Origin: PFJX01 sp040757575
Lineage (GTDB): Bacteria > Pseudomonadota > Gammaproteobacteria > Burkholderiales > Thiobacillaceae
DNA: 64,000 nt
Direction of reading: 5' to 3'
Assembly: GCA_040757575.1 (NCBI GenBank)
Contig: JBFLXA010000008.1
Coordinates: 62,001 to 126,000 of the forward strand
In this document: in pieces, positions 14,697 to 23,310 of the stretch
Position numbering within the stretch: the stretch's first letter is position 1
How the letters are laid out: each line of letters starts with the position of its first letter
Made by a program: the position numbers and the translations under genes
The notes under the pieces: generated by a model
What the model was told of the DNA's origin: nothing
Databases searched by the model: none
What the model saw: the letters and a program-made list of their open reading frames with translations, nothing else

Positions 14697-16679
14697 ATGG
14701 CAACACGCACCGACCTCGCGAACGCCATCCGCGCCCTGGCGATGGATGCTGTCGAAAAGGCAAAATCTGGTCACCCCGGCGCCCCCATGGGCATGGCGGA
14801 AATCTCCGAGGTGGTCTGGAATCACCACATGCGCCACAACCCGGCCAACCCCAAGTGGCCCGACCGGGACCGCTTCGTGCTGTCCAACGGCCACGGCTCC
14901 ATGTTGATCTATTCCCTGCTGCACCTGACCGGCTATGACGTCACCATCGACGACATCAAGCAGTTCCGTCAGTTGCACTCCCGTACCCCGGGCCACCCGG
15001 AATACGGCTACACCCCCGGCGTGGAAACCACCACCGGCCCCCTGGGCCAGGGCATCACCAACGCCGTGGGCATGGCCCTGGCGGAAAAGCTGCTGGCCGC
15101 CGAGTTCAACAAGCCCGGTCATGACATCGTCAACCACCACACCTATGTGTTCATGGGCGACGGCTGCATGATGGAAGGCATCTCCCACGAAGCCTGCGCC
15201 CTGGCTGGCACCTGGAAGCTGAACAAGCTGATCGCCGTGTGGGACGACAACGGCATCTCCATCGACGGCCACACTGACGGCTGGTTCACCGAAGATGTCT
15301 GCGGCCGCTTCGAGGCCTACGGCTGGAACGTGGTGCGCAATGTCGACGGTCACGACTTCTTCGCCATCGAGGACGCCGTGCAGAAGGCCAAGCAGTCGGC
15401 CGACAAGCCCACCTTGATCCAGGCCAAGACCATCATCGGCAAGGGCGCGCCCAACAAGCAGGGCTCCCACGACGTGCATGGCGCTGCCCTCGGTCACGAG
15501 GAACTGGCGGCTGCCCGCGAGCACATGGGTTGGCACCACGAGCCCTTCGTGATCCCCAAGGACGTCTACGAGGGTTGGGACGCCAAGACCAAGGGCGAAG
15601 GGCTGGAGAAGCTGTGGAACAACAAGTTCGCCGAGTACGAGAAGGCCTTCCCGGCCGAGGCCGCCGAATTCAAGCGCCGCATGGCCGGCGACCTGCCCGC
15701 CGACTGGAGCGAGCGCGTCGCCGCCGCCTTGAAGACCACCCTGGACAAGGCCGAGACCGTGGCCACCCGCAAGGCCAGCCAGCTGGCCATCGAGCGCCTG
15801 GTCTCCACCCTGCCCGAGCGGGTGGGCGGTTCCGCCGACCTGACCGGTTCCAACCTGACCAACTGGCCCAACTGCCAGCCCATCCACCGCCACGAGAAAG
15901 CCAACTACATCTCCTACGGCGTGCGCGAGTTCGGCATGAGCCACATCATGAACGGCATGGCGCTGCACGGGGGCCTGTTCCCCTTCGGCGGCACCTTCCT
16001 GATGTTCTCGGAATACGCCCGCAATGCCCTGCGCATGTCTGCGCTGATGAAACAGCGCGTGGTCTACGTGTTCACCCACGACTCCATCGGTCTGGGCGAG
16101 GATGGGCCCACCCACCAGCCCGTGGAACAGACCGCCACCCTGCGCATGATCCCCAACATGTCCGTCTGGCGTCCCTGCGACACCACCGAGACCCTGGTGG
16201 CCTGGGCTGCCGGCGTGGAGAAGAAGGACGGTCCCACCAGCCTGATTCTGTCCCGCCAGAACCTGCCCTTCATTCAGCGTTCTGAAGCCCAGATCGCCGA
16301 CATCGCCAAGGGCGGCTACGTGCTGTCTGACGCCGCCGATGCCAAGGTGACCTTCATCGCCACCGGTTCCGAAGTGGAACTGGCCATGAAGGCCCAGGAG
16401 GCCCTGAAGGCCGAAGGCATCGCCGCCCGCGTGGTCTCCATGCCCTGCACCAACACCTTCGACAAGCAGGATGCCGGCTACAAGGCCGCCGTCCTGGGCA
16501 GCGGCAAGCGCGTGGCCATCGAAGCCGGTGTCACCGACGCCTGGTGGAAGTACGTGGGCCTGGATGGCGCCGTGATCGGCCTGGACCGCTTCGGCGAGTC
16601 CGCCCCTGCCGGCCTGCTGTTCAAGGAATTCGGCTTCACCGTCGAGAACGTGGTCGCCAAGACCAAGGCGGTACTTTGA
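14697..16679 (+). CDS. tkt: Transketolase
   Basis: This is a 660-residue transketolase, which moves two-carbon units between ketose and aldose phosphates in the pentose phosphate or Calvin pathway using thiamine diphosphate. Visible signatures are KSGHPGAPMGMAE, GHGSMLIYSLLHLTGYD, the ThDP/Mg motif GDGCMMEGISHEAC, the second-half HDSIGLGEDGPTHQPVEQ and RPCDTTET. ATG 14697 is chosen because GAGGA lies 9 bases upstream and the protein then begins MATRTDLANAIRALAMDA as in homologues. It heads the tkt-gap-pgk-pyk-fba block. No RuBisCO or phosphoribulokinase is in view, so a Calvin role is not established. Confidence 0.97.
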   Translation: MATRTDLANAIRALAMDAVEKAKSGHPGAPMGMAEISEVVWNHHMRHNPANPKWPDRDRFVLSNGHGSMLIYSLLHLTGYDVTIDDIKQFRQLHSRTPGHPEYGYTPGVETTTGPLGQGITNAVGMALAEKLLAAEFNKPGHDIVNHHTYVFMGDGCMMEGISHEACALAGTWKLNKLIAVWDDNGISIDGHTDGWFTEDVCGRFEAYGWNVVRNVDGHDFFAIEDAVQKAKQSADKPTLIQAKTIIGKGAPNKQGSHDVHGAALGHEELAAAREHMGWHHEPFVIPKDVYEGWDAKTKGEGLEKLWNNKFAEYEKAFPAEAAEFKRRMAGDLPADWSERVAAALKTTLDKAETVATRKASQLAIERLVSTLPERVGGSADLTGSNLTNWPNCQPIHRHEKANYISYGVREFGMSHIMNGMALHGGLFPFGGTFLMFSEYARNALRMSALMKQRVVYVFTHDSIGLGEDGPTHQPVEQTATLRMIPNMSVWRPCDTTETLVAWAAGVEKKDGPTSLILSRQNLPFIQRSEAQIADIAKGGYVLSDAADAKVTFIATGSEVELAMKAQEALKAEGIAARVVSMPCTNTFDKQDAGYKAAVLGSGKRVAIEAGVTDAWWKYVGLDGAVIGLDRFGESAPAGLLFKEFGFTVENVVAKTKAVL

Positions 16680-16688
16680 TCTAGCGCT

Positions 16689-16709
16689 CGGGCGGCTTCC
16701 CGCCGCCTG
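16689..16709 (+). terminator. Hairpin between tkt and gap
   Basis: GGCGGC (16691-16696) pairs with GCCGCC (16702-16707) around the loop TTCCC, extendable by one wobble and one C-G pair. No T-run follows, so it is more likely a processing, stability or attenuation element than a full terminator. Confidence 0.35.
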
Positions 16710-16747
16710 AAGCAGCACTGTTTTCTAAACAACAAGGAGCAACAAAC

Positions 16748-17746
16748 ATGGCTATCAAAGTTGGTATCAACGGTTTTGGCCGTATCGGCCGCATGGTTTT
16801 CCGTGCCATCGCCAAGGATTTCCCCAATCTGGAAGTGGTCGCCATCAACGACCTGCTGGAACCCGACTACCTGTGCTACATGCTGAAGTACGACTCCGTG
16901 CACGGCCGTTTCAACGGCACCGTCGCGGTTGACGGTTCCAACATGGTGGTGAATGGCAAGACCATCCGCCTGACCGCCGAGAAGGACCCCGCCAACCTGA
17001 AGTGGAACGAAGTGGGCGCGGACATCGTCATCGACTGCACGGGCTTCTTCCTGACCACCGAGTCCTGCCAGGCCCACATTGCCGCCGGCGCCAAGAAGGT
17101 GGTCCAGTCCGCCCCCGCCAAGGACGACACCCCGATGTTCGTGTACGGCGTGAACCACGACACCTACGCCGGCCAGACCATCGTCTCTGCCGCCTCTTGC
17201 ACCACCAACTGCCTGGCCCCCGTGGCCAAGGTGCTGAACGACAACTGGGGTATCAAGCGCGGCCTGATGACCACCGTGCACGCTGCCACTGCCACCCAGA
17301 AAACCGTGGACGGCCCCTCCAAGAAGGATTGGCGCGGCGGTCGTGGCATCCTGGAAAACATCATCCCCTCCTCCACCGGCGCTGCCAAGGCCGTGGGCAA
17401 GGTGCTGCCCGAGCTGAACAAGAAGCTCACCGGCATGGCCTTCCGCGTCCCCACCTCTGACGTCTCCGTGGTGGATCTGACCGTGGAGTTGAACAAGGAA
17501 GCCGCCTACGCCGACATCTGCGCCGCCATGAAGGCCGCCTCTGAAGGTTCCATGAAGGGCGTGTTGGGTTACACCGACGAGAAGGTGGTCTCCACCGACT
17601 TCGTGGGCAACTCCGCTCCCTCCACCTTCGACGCCGAAGCCGGCATCGCCCTCGACGGCACCTTCGTCAAGGTCGTGTCCTGGTACGACAACGAGTACGG
17701 CTACACCTGCAACATGCTCCGGCTGGTGGAGCACGTCGCCAAGTAA
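16748..17746 (+). CDS. gap: Glyceraldehyde-3-phosphate dehydrogenase
   Basis: This is a 332-residue GAPDH. The Rossmann start (KVGINGFGRIGRMVFRA) binds the nicotinamide cofactor, the active cysteine is in ASCTTNCLAP, and the phosphate-site segment is STGAAKAVGKVLPELN. It catalyses oxidation of glyceraldehyde 3-phosphate to 1,3-bisphosphoglycerate or the reverse. Asp in the AINDL segment at the end of the second strand (residue ~36) suggests NAD preference, a guess. AAGGAG lies 8 bases before ATG. It is separated from pgk by a heptamer palindrome. Confidence 0.97.
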   Translation: MAIKVGINGFGRIGRMVFRAIAKDFPNLEVVAINDLLEPDYLCYMLKYDSVHGRFNGTVAVDGSNMVVNGKTIRLTAEKDPANLKWNEVGADIVIDCTGFFLTTESCQAHIAAGAKKVVQSAPAKDDTPMFVYGVNHDTYAGQTIVSAASCTTNCLAPVAKVLNDNWGIKRGLMTTVHAATATQKTVDGPSKKDWRGGRGILENIIPSSTGAAKAVGKVLPELNKKLTGMAFRVPTSDVSVVDLTVELNKEAAYADICAAMKAASEGSMKGVLGYTDEKVVSTDFVGNSAPSTFDAEAGIALDGTFVKVVSWYDNEYGYTCNMLRLVEHVAK

Positions 17747-17754
17747 CAGACTGC

Positions 17755-17825
17755 GGGAAACGGGAAATGAGTAACGGGAAACGCAACATCGCCCCCGTAT
17801 TCACGTTTCCCGTTTCCCGTTTCCC
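17755..17825. repeat. Heptamer palindrome A (gap-pgk spacer)
   Basis: The left arm is four heptamers, GGGAAAC GGGAAAT GAGTAAC GGGAAAC (17755-17782). After a 22-base loop the right arm is three copies of GTTTCCC (17805-17825). The transcript would fold into a long hairpin. It fills half of the 147-base gap-pgk spacer. Confidence 0.85.
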
Positions 17826-17893
17826 CCTACCTCTGAGCTGTAAGCAATAGGTCACCCTATTCCTTACCGCTTAACTCTCCAAGGAGCACCACA

Positions 17894-19078
17894 ATGGCCA
17901 AATTCCTCCGCATGACCGACCTGGACCTCAAGGGCAAGCGCGTCTTCATCCGCGCCGACCTGAACGTGCCCGTGAAGGAAGGCAAGGTCACTTCCGACGC
18001 CCGCATCACTGCTTCCATGCCCACCATCGAGCATGCCCTGAAGGCCGGCGCCAAGGTCATGGTCACTTCCCACCTGGGCCGCCCCACCGAGGGTGAGTGG
18101 ACCCCCGAGGTGTCCCTCCAGCCCGTGGCCGACGTCATGTCCGCCAAGCTGGGCAAGCCCGTGCGCCTGATCAAGGACTGGGTGGATGGCGGCTTCGACG
18201 TGGCCGAAGGTGAAGTGGTCCTGCTGGAAAACTGCCGCGTCAACAAGGGCGAGAAGAAAAACGTGGAAGACACCGCGAAGAAGTACGCCGCCCTGTGTGA
18301 CGTCTTCGTCATGGATGCCTTCGGCACCGCCCACCGGGCCGAGGCCTCCACCTACGGCATCGCCCAGTTTGCCCCCACCGCCTGTGCCGGCATGCTGGTT
18401 TCCGAGGAACTGGAAGCCCTGGCCAAGGCCCTGGCAGCCCCAGCCCGGCCCATGGTGGCCATCGTCGGCGGCTCCAAGGTGTCCACCAAGCTCACCGTGC
18501 TGGAAGCCCTGTCCGAGAAGTGCGACCAGCTGGTGGTGGGCGGCGGCATCGCCAACACCTTCCTGGCAGCCACCGGCAAGAACGTCGGCAAGTCCCTGTG
18601 TGAAAACGACCTGATCCCCACCGCCCAGGCCCTCATCGAGAAGATGAGCAAGCGTGGCGCCACCATCCCCATCGCCGTGGACGTGGTGGTGGGCAAGCAG
18701 TTCGACGCCAACGAACCCGCCGTGGGCAAGGACGCCGGTGCCGTGGCCGACGACGAAATGATCTTCGACATCGGACCCAAGTCCGCCCAGGAACTGGTGG
18801 ACATCATCATGAAGGCCGGCACCGTGGTGTGGAACGGCCCCGTGGGCGTATTCGAGTTCGACCAGTTCGGCGAAGGCACCAAGGCCATCGCCAAGGCCAT
18901 CGCCGAGACCAAGGCCTTTACCCTGGCGGGTGGTGGCGACACCATCGCCGCCATCCAGAAGTACGACATCTACGACAAGGTGTCCTACATCTCCACCGCT
19001 GGCGGCGCCTTCCTGGAATACCTGGAGGGCAAGGTCCTGCCCGCCGTGGACATCCTGGAAAAACGGGCTGCTGGCTAA
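17894..19078 (+). CDS. pgk: Phosphoglycerate kinase
   Basis: This is a 394-residue phosphoglycerate kinase, which interconverts 1,3-bisphosphoglycerate + ADP and 3-phosphoglycerate + ATP. Signatures are KRVFIRADLNVPVKEGKV, the substrate-site SHLGRPTEGEW, the hinge/ATP segment AIVGGSKVSTKLTVLEAL, WNGPVGVFEFDQF and the glycine-rich LAGGGDTIAAIQKY. Length is normal for bacterial Pgk. An AGGAG site lies about 8 bases before ATG. It is in the same direction as gap and pyk, with palindromic spacers on both sides. Confidence 0.97.
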   Translation: MAKFLRMTDLDLKGKRVFIRADLNVPVKEGKVTSDARITASMPTIEHALKAGAKVMVTSHLGRPTEGEWTPEVSLQPVADVMSAKLGKPVRLIKDWVDGGFDVAEGEVVLLENCRVNKGEKKNVEDTAKKYAALCDVFVMDAFGTAHRAEASTYGIAQFAPTACAGMLVSEELEALAKALAAPARPMVAIVGGSKVSTKLTVLEALSEKCDQLVVGGGIANTFLAATGKNVGKSLCENDLIPTAQALIEKMSKRGATIPIAVDVVVGKQFDANEPAVGKDAGAVADDEMIFDIGPKSAQELVDIIMKAGTVVWNGPVGVFEFDQFGEGTKAIAKAIAETKAFTLAGGGDTIAAIQKYDIYDKVSYISTAGGAFLEYLEGKVLPAVDILEKRAAG

Positions 19079-19083
19079 CAGCC

Positions 19084-19159
19084 GTGAGGCGAGAGGGGTG
19101 AGGCGCGAGGCGATACCTGCCGATTGTCCACGCCTCACGCCTTCCGCCTAACGCCTCAC
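19084..19159. repeat. Heptamer palindrome B (pgk-pyk spacer)
   Basis: There are two 28-base arms of exactly four heptamers. The left arm is GTGAGGC GAGAGGG GTGAGGC GCGAGGC (19084-19111) and the right arm is GCCTCAC GCCTTCC GCCTAAC GCCTCAC (19132-19159), around a 20-base loop. It occupies nearly the whole pgk-pyk spacer. The architecture equals palindrome A, but the heptamer differs. Confidence 0.85.
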
Positions 19160-19168
19160 GGAATTCAT

Positions 19169-20602
19169 ATGCTACGTAGAACCAAGATTGTGGCCACCCT
19201 GGGCCCCGCCTGCACGGACCCCAAGGTACTGGACAAGATGATGGAAGCCGGGGTGGACGTGGTTCGCCTCAACTTCTCCCACGGCACCCCCGAAGAACAC
19301 CAGCAGCGTTGCGAATTGGTACGCTCCCTGGCCAAGACCCGGGCCCGGGCCGTAGGCGTGCTGGTGGACCTGCAGGGCCCCAAGATCCGCATCGGCAAAT
19401 TCAAGGATGGCAAGATCACCCTGAAGCCCGGCGACAAGTTCATCCTGGATGCCGACTGCAAGCTGGGTGACCAGGAACGGGTGGGCCTGGACTACAAGGA
19501 ACTGGTCAAGGATGTCGCCCGGGGCGCCACCCTGCTGCTGGACGACGGCCGCCTGGAAATGTGGGTGGAAGACGTCCAGGGCAACGAGGTCCATTGCAAG
19601 GTGGTCCAGGGGGGGGTGCTGTCCAACAACAAGGGCATCAACCGCAAGGGGGGTGGCCTTTCCGCCGCCGCCCTGACGGAAAAGGACATCGAGGACATCA
19701 AGACTGCCGCCCTCATCAAGGCAGACTACCTGGCCGTGTCCTTCCCCCGCTCAGCAGCCGACATCCAGCAGGCCCGGGACATCCTCCGGGCCGCCGGTGG
19801 CAAGGCCTGGATCGTCGCCAAGATCGAACGGGCAGAGGCCATTGAAGCCCTGGACGACATCATCGACGCCACGGACGCCATCATGGTGGCCCGGGGCGAC
19901 CTGGGCGTTGAAGTGGGGGACGCCGCCGTTCCCGCACTGCAAAAGCGCATGATCCGCATGGCCCGGGAGAAGAACAAGCTGGTGATCACCGCCACCCAGA
20001 TGATGGAATCCATGATCACCAGCCCCATCCCCACCCGGGCGGAAGTTTCCGACGTGGCCAACGCCGTGCTGGACGGCACCGATGCTGTCATGCTGTCCGC
20101 CGAGACCGCCGCCGGCCAGTACCCGGTAGAAGCCATCCAGGCCATGGACCGGGTCTGCCTGGAAGCGGAAAAGGAAATGGAGCCCACCTTCGGCAACAAA
20201 TTGCTGGACCGGGGCTTCCTGCGCACCGACGAAGCCATCGCCATGTCCGCCGCCTTTACCGCCCTGCATCTGAACATCAAGGCCATCGCCGCCATGACAC
20301 AGTCCGGCTCCACCGCCCTGTGGATGAGCCGCATGTCCACCAACGTGCCCATCTACGCCTTGACGCCCGAGGTGGAGACCCGTAGAAAGGTGACCCTGTT
20401 CCGGGGTGTTTATCCGGTCAATTTCCGGCCCGCCAAGAACGAACGCGACGTCCTTCTGTCCGAGGCAGAAGACGAGTTGCGCCGTCGGGGTGCAGTGCGG
20501 GATGGCGACCTGATCCTCCTGACCATCGGCGAACCCATCGGCAAGCCGGGTGGCACCAACACCCTGAAAATCGTACGCGTCGGCGAGCGCAAAAAAGCGT
20601 AA
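19169..20602 (+). CDS. pyk: Pyruvate kinase
   Basis: This is a 477-residue pyruvate kinase, converting phosphoenolpyruvate + ADP to pyruvate + ATP. Signatures are RRTKIVATLGPACTDP at the N-terminus, VRLNFSHG, LVDLQGPKIRIG, the catalytic-site IVAKIERAEAIEAL, MVARGDLGVE, ITATQMMESM and DAVMLSAETAAGQYP. ATG 19169 gives the canonical N-terminus; longer in-frame starts would translate part of palindrome B. No clear Shine-Dalgarno lies before this ATG, because the repeat abuts it, so translation efficiency may depend on how the hairpin folds. Confidence 0.95.
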   Translation: MLRRTKIVATLGPACTDPKVLDKMMEAGVDVVRLNFSHGTPEEHQQRCELVRSLAKTRARAVGVLVDLQGPKIRIGKFKDGKITLKPGDKFILDADCKLGDQERVGLDYKELVKDVARGATLLLDDGRLEMWVEDVQGNEVHCKVVQGGVLSNNKGINRKGGGLSAAALTEKDIEDIKTAALIKADYLAVSFPRSAADIQQARDILRAAGGKAWIVAKIERAEAIEALDDIIDATDAIMVARGDLGVEVGDAAVPALQKRMIRMAREKNKLVITATQMMESMITSPIPTRAEVSDVANAVLDGTDAVMLSAETAAGQYPVEAIQAMDRVCLEAEKEMEPTFGNKLLDRGFLRTDEAIAMSAAFTALHLNIKAIAAMTQSGSTALWMSRMSTNVPIYALTPEVETRRKVTLFRGVYPVNFRPAKNERDVLLSEAEDELRRRGAVRDGDLILLTIGEPIGKPGGTNTLKIVRVGERKKA

Positions 20603-20639
20603 GCCCTGAACCTATTATTTCTTTAAGGAGAAACAACAG

Positions 20640-21707
20640 ATGGCTCTGATTTCCCTGCGTCAACTGCTGGACCATGCCGCCGAGCACGGCTATGGCCTGC
20701 CCGCCTTCAACGTCAACAATATGGAACAGGTCCAGGCCATCATGCAGGCCGCTGCCGCCGTGGACAGCCCGGTGATCCTGCAAGGTTCCGCCGGCGCCCG
20801 CTCCTATGCTGGCGAGCCCTTCCTGCGCCACCTGATCCTGGCCGCCCTGGAACAGTATCCCCAGATCCCCGTGTGCATGCACCAGGACCACGGTGCCAGC
20901 CCCGACGTCTGCTTCCGTTCCATCCAGTCCGGCTTCAGCTCCGTGATGATGGACGGCTCCCTGATGGCCGACGGCAAGACCCCCTCCAGCTACGAATACA
21001 ACGTCGACACCACCCGCAAGGTGGCCGAACTGGCCCATGCCTGCGGCGTGTCCGTTGAAGGCGAACTGGGCTGCCTGGGTTCCCTGGAAACCGGCAAGAT
21101 GGGCGAGGAAGACGGCCACGGTGCCGAGGGCGAGCTGGACCACTCCATGCTGCTGACCGACCCGGACGAAGCTGCAGACTTTGTCTCCAAGACCAAGGTG
21201 GACGCCCTGGCCATTGCCATCGGCACCTCCCACGGCGCCTACAAGTTCACCCAGAAGCCCACCGGCAAGGTGCTGCGCATCGACCGCGTCAAGGAAATCC
21301 ACCAGCGCATCCCCAACGTGCACCTGGTGATGCACGGATCCTCCTCCGTGCCGGAAGACTGGCTCGCCATCATCAACAGCTACGGCGGCGACATGGGCCA
21401 GACCTATGGCGTGCCCGTGGAAGAGATCGTGGAAGGCATCAAGAACGGCGTGCGCAAGGTGAACATCGATACCGACCTGCGCATGGCCTCCACCGGAGCC
21501 ATTCGCAAGCACCTGGCCGAAAACAAGGCCAACTTCGACCCCCGCAAGTTCTTCAAGGACGCCACCAAGGCCATGAGCGGCATCTGCAAGGCCCGCTACG
21601 AAGCCTTCGGTTCCGCCGGCATGGCCAGCAAGATGGGCAAGATCTTCAACCTGGACGAGATGCACCAGCGCTACGCCAAGGGTGAGCTGGATCCCAAGAT
21701 CAACTAA
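20640..21707 (+). CDS. fba: Class II fructose-bisphosphate aldolase
   Basis: This is a 355-residue class II (zinc) aldolase, reversible cleavage of fructose 1,6-bisphosphate. The N-terminus (ALISLRQLLDHAAEHGYG) matches the subgroup also called CbbA in autotrophs. Zinc ligands are in CMHQDHGA and later in MHGSSSVP, and the catalytic region is VEGELGCLGSLE. AAGGAG lies 9 bases before ATG. An intrinsic terminator follows, closing the glycolytic block. Whether the main role is glycolysis, gluconeogenesis or CO2 fixation cannot be told from this window. Confidence 0.96.
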   Translation: MALISLRQLLDHAAEHGYGLPAFNVNNMEQVQAIMQAAAAVDSPVILQGSAGARSYAGEPFLRHLILAALEQYPQIPVCMHQDHGASPDVCFRSIQSGFSSVMMDGSLMADGKTPSSYEYNVDTTRKVAELAHACGVSVEGELGCLGSLETGKMGEEDGHGAEGELDHSMLLTDPDEAADFVSKTKVDALAIAIGTSHGAYKFTQKPTGKVLRIDRVKEIHQRIPNVHLVMHGSSSVPEDWLAIINSYGGDMGQTYGVPVEEIVEGIKNGVRKVNIDTDLRMASTGAIRKHLAENKANFDPRKFFKDATKAMSGICKARYEAFGSAGMASKMGKIFNLDEMHQRYAKGELDPKIN

Positions 21708-21735
21708 GTCGCCTACTGGTTTGAACTCTGTTGAC

Positions 21736-21761
21736 AGCGGCCCCGAGTGGGCCGCTTTTTG
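21736..21761 (+). terminator. Rho-independent terminator after fba
   Basis: A perfect 8-bp stem AGCGGCCC (21736-21743) / GGGCCGCT (21749-21756) with a 5-base loop is followed at once by TTTTGTTTCC. It marks the end of the tkt-fba transcripts. Confidence 0.9.
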
Positions 21762-21787
21762 TTTCCTTTCAGGAGCCCGACCGGTCC

Positions 21788-22231
21788 ATGACCCTAGCCA
21801 AGCCACGTCAAGCCCGTAAACGGGTTTTGCTCGCCCTGTCTAGCGGCAAGCTGGCACGGGAGGTACAGCAGGCGGCCGTGCGTGCCTGCGTGCATTTCCG
21901 AACGCCGGTGGATATTCTGCTGACTGACGTGCTCAGCCCGGATTCCAGGCTTCCGGCCCCCCTCATGCTGCGCCTGGAGCACAGCGGCCTGGATTACCGG
22001 TTTGCCCAGACGGAGCAGAACCTGTCCCGGGCCATCCGCAATTACCTGGCCCGGGGCCGCGCCCCCAGCACTGTCATCGTCACCGAATCCAAGCTACTGG
22101 ATAGCGTCTGCATGGAGGCCATCCAGACCGGACAGCATGAACTCGTCGACCTATCCCAACCCTTCAAACCGGTCTCGCCGGACAAGGCAGACAACGGACA
22201 TTCACACCCCAGCCACCTGCTGCTCGCATGA
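21788..22231 (+). CDS. Hypothetical protein, alpha/beta fold, upstream of purC
   Basis: This is a 147-residue protein of unknown function. The central part alternates hydrophobic strands and helices (KRVLLALSSGKL, VDILLTDVLS, STVIVTESKLLD), which could be a small Rossmann-like or UspA-like nucleotide-binding fold, but no ATP-binding GxxG motif is clear. The C-terminus is polar and His-rich. ATG 21788 is used because an upstream TTG start would begin inside the terminator; AGGAG lies 12 bases before it. Its stop overlaps the purC start by 4 bases, so the two are coupled. Confidence 0.7.
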   Translation: MTLAKPRQARKRVLLALSSGKLAREVQQAAVRACVHFRTPVDILLTDVLSPDSRLPAPLMLRLEHSGLDYRFAQTEQNLSRAIRNYLARGRAPSTVIVTESKLLDSVCMEAIQTGQHELVDLSQPFKPVSPDKADNGHSHPSHLLLA

Positions 22232-23109
22232 ACGACGCCCTCTACGAATCCCACATCAGTTCCCTGCCCCTTATCCACAAGGGCAAGGTCCGCGACATCT
22301 ATGCTATCGATGACCAGCGCATGCTGATCGTCACCACCGATCGGCTTTCAGCCTTCGACGTCGTCATGCCCACCCCCATTCCCGGCAAGGGGAAGGTGCT
22401 CACGGCGGTGGCCGATTTCTGGTTTGACCGCCTGGCGTCCATCCTGCCCAACCAGTTGACGGGAGAGCGTCCCGAGGACTTCGTCACCCCCCAGGAGCAA
22501 GACCAGGTTCGGGGGCGCGCCGTGGTGGTCAAGCGCCTCAAGGCCCTGCCAGTGGAAGCCATCGTACGGGGCTACCTGGTGGGGTCCGGCTGGGCGGATT
22601 ACCAGAAGACGGGGCGGGTCTGCGGCATTGATTTACCCGCCGGCCTGCAACAGGCCGGTAAATTGCCCGAACCCCTCTTCACTCCCTCCACCAAGGCAGC
22701 GGTGGGGGAACACGACGAGAACATCGACTACGCCCAGTGCGAACAACTGCTGGGTCCGGACCTGGCCGCCCGGGTCCGGGACGCCGCCATTGGCCTGTAC
22801 AAGGCGGCAGCAGACTACGCCCTCACCAAGGGCATCATCATCGCCGACACCAAGTTCGAGTTCGGCCTGGACGCCAACGGCACCCTCACCCTCATCGATG
22901 AGGTGCTGACCCCGGATTCCTCCCGTTTCTGGCCCCTGGACGAATACCGGGTGGGCAGCAACCCACCCAGCTTCGACAAGCAGTACGTGCGGGACTGGCT
23001 CTCCGCCTCCGGCTGGAACAAACAGCCCCCAGGTCCGGCACTGCCCCCCGACGTGGTGGCCAAGACGGCAGAAAAATACGCCGAAGCCCTGCGCCGCCTC
23101 ACCACATAA
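22228..23109 (+). CDS. purC: Phosphoribosylaminoimidazole-succinocarboxamide synthase
   Basis: This is a 293-residue SAICAR synthetase, joining CAIR and aspartate with ATP in purine synthesis. Signatures are IHKGKVRDIYAIDD (phosphate loop), TDRLSAFDVVMPTPIPGKG, VKRLKALPVEAIVRGYLVGSG split over the CAIR site, IIADTKFEFGLD and LTPDSSRFWP. The length suits the longer single-domain form of this enzyme. It overlaps the preceding small gene by ATGA. A weak hairpin CGGGC-TTT-GCCCG (23113-23125) follows the stop, without a T-run. Confidence 0.96.
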   Translation: MNDALYESHISSLPLIHKGKVRDIYAIDDQRMLIVTTDRLSAFDVVMPTPIPGKGKVLTAVADFWFDRLASILPNQLTGERPEDFVTPQEQDQVRGRAVVVKRLKALPVEAIVRGYLVGSGWADYQKTGRVCGIDLPAGLQQAGKLPEPLFTPSTKAAVGEHDENIDYAQCEQLLGPDLAARVRDAAIGLYKAAADYALTKGIIIADTKFEFGLDANGTLTLIDEVLTPDSSRFWPLDEYRVGSNPPSFDKQYVRDWLSASGWNKQPPGPALPPDVVAKTAEKYAEALRRLTT

Positions 23110-23130
23110 ATTCGGGCTTTGCCCGCCCCT

Positions 23131-23294
23131 AGGAGCCTGCCGGACTTTGGAATCGTCGGCTGCAAACCGCCCCAACCGGTCCATTTTTTGCCGCTTTCTT
23201 GGGCAATAGTTCGACCATTACCCGGCAAATCGCCAACAACTGTCCTCGGCGGGGAGAATTTTCGCTTTCGACGATCAAAGTCCGGCAGGCTCCT
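23131..23294. repeat. Fold-back element with 19-bp perfect inverted ends (MITE-like)
   Basis: The left end AGGAGCCTGCCGGACTTTG (23131-23149) is exactly reverse-complementary to 23276-23294, and the pairing continues for seven more bases (CGACGAT at 23269-23275) after a 2-base bulge. The 164-base unit has no coding capacity of its own and fills the space between purC and rnpB. Size and terminal repeats resemble a miniature inverted-repeat transposable element; no clear target duplication is visible. Its right end adjoins the -10 of rnpB. Confidence 0.7.
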
Positions 23295-23298
23295 GGCC

Positions 23299-23304
23299 TA
23301 TACT
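23299..23304 (+). promoter_or_regulatory. Putative -10 box of rnpB
   Basis: TATACT lies 7-8 bases before the predicted 5' end of the RNase P RNA. No good -35 is seen 17 bases upstream, because that position lies inside the right arm of the fold-back element. Confidence 0.4.
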
Positions 23305-23310
23305 CCGGGC

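Noticed and set aside
14529..16718. A 729-codon open frame on the minus strand opposite tkt
   Set aside because: Its composition (Gly, Val, His rich) is that of the complement of tkt codons; no domain or start signal. tkt is certain.
17755..19159. CRISPR-like array
   Set aside because: The repeats are 7 bases in direct tandem without spacers and occur as inverted arms; no cas genes are nearby.
14697..21707. Calvin-cycle (cbb) operon
   Set aside because: The enzymes are shared with glycolysis and the pentose pathway; RuBisCO, phosphoribulokinase and CbbR are not in the window, so cbb names are not justified.
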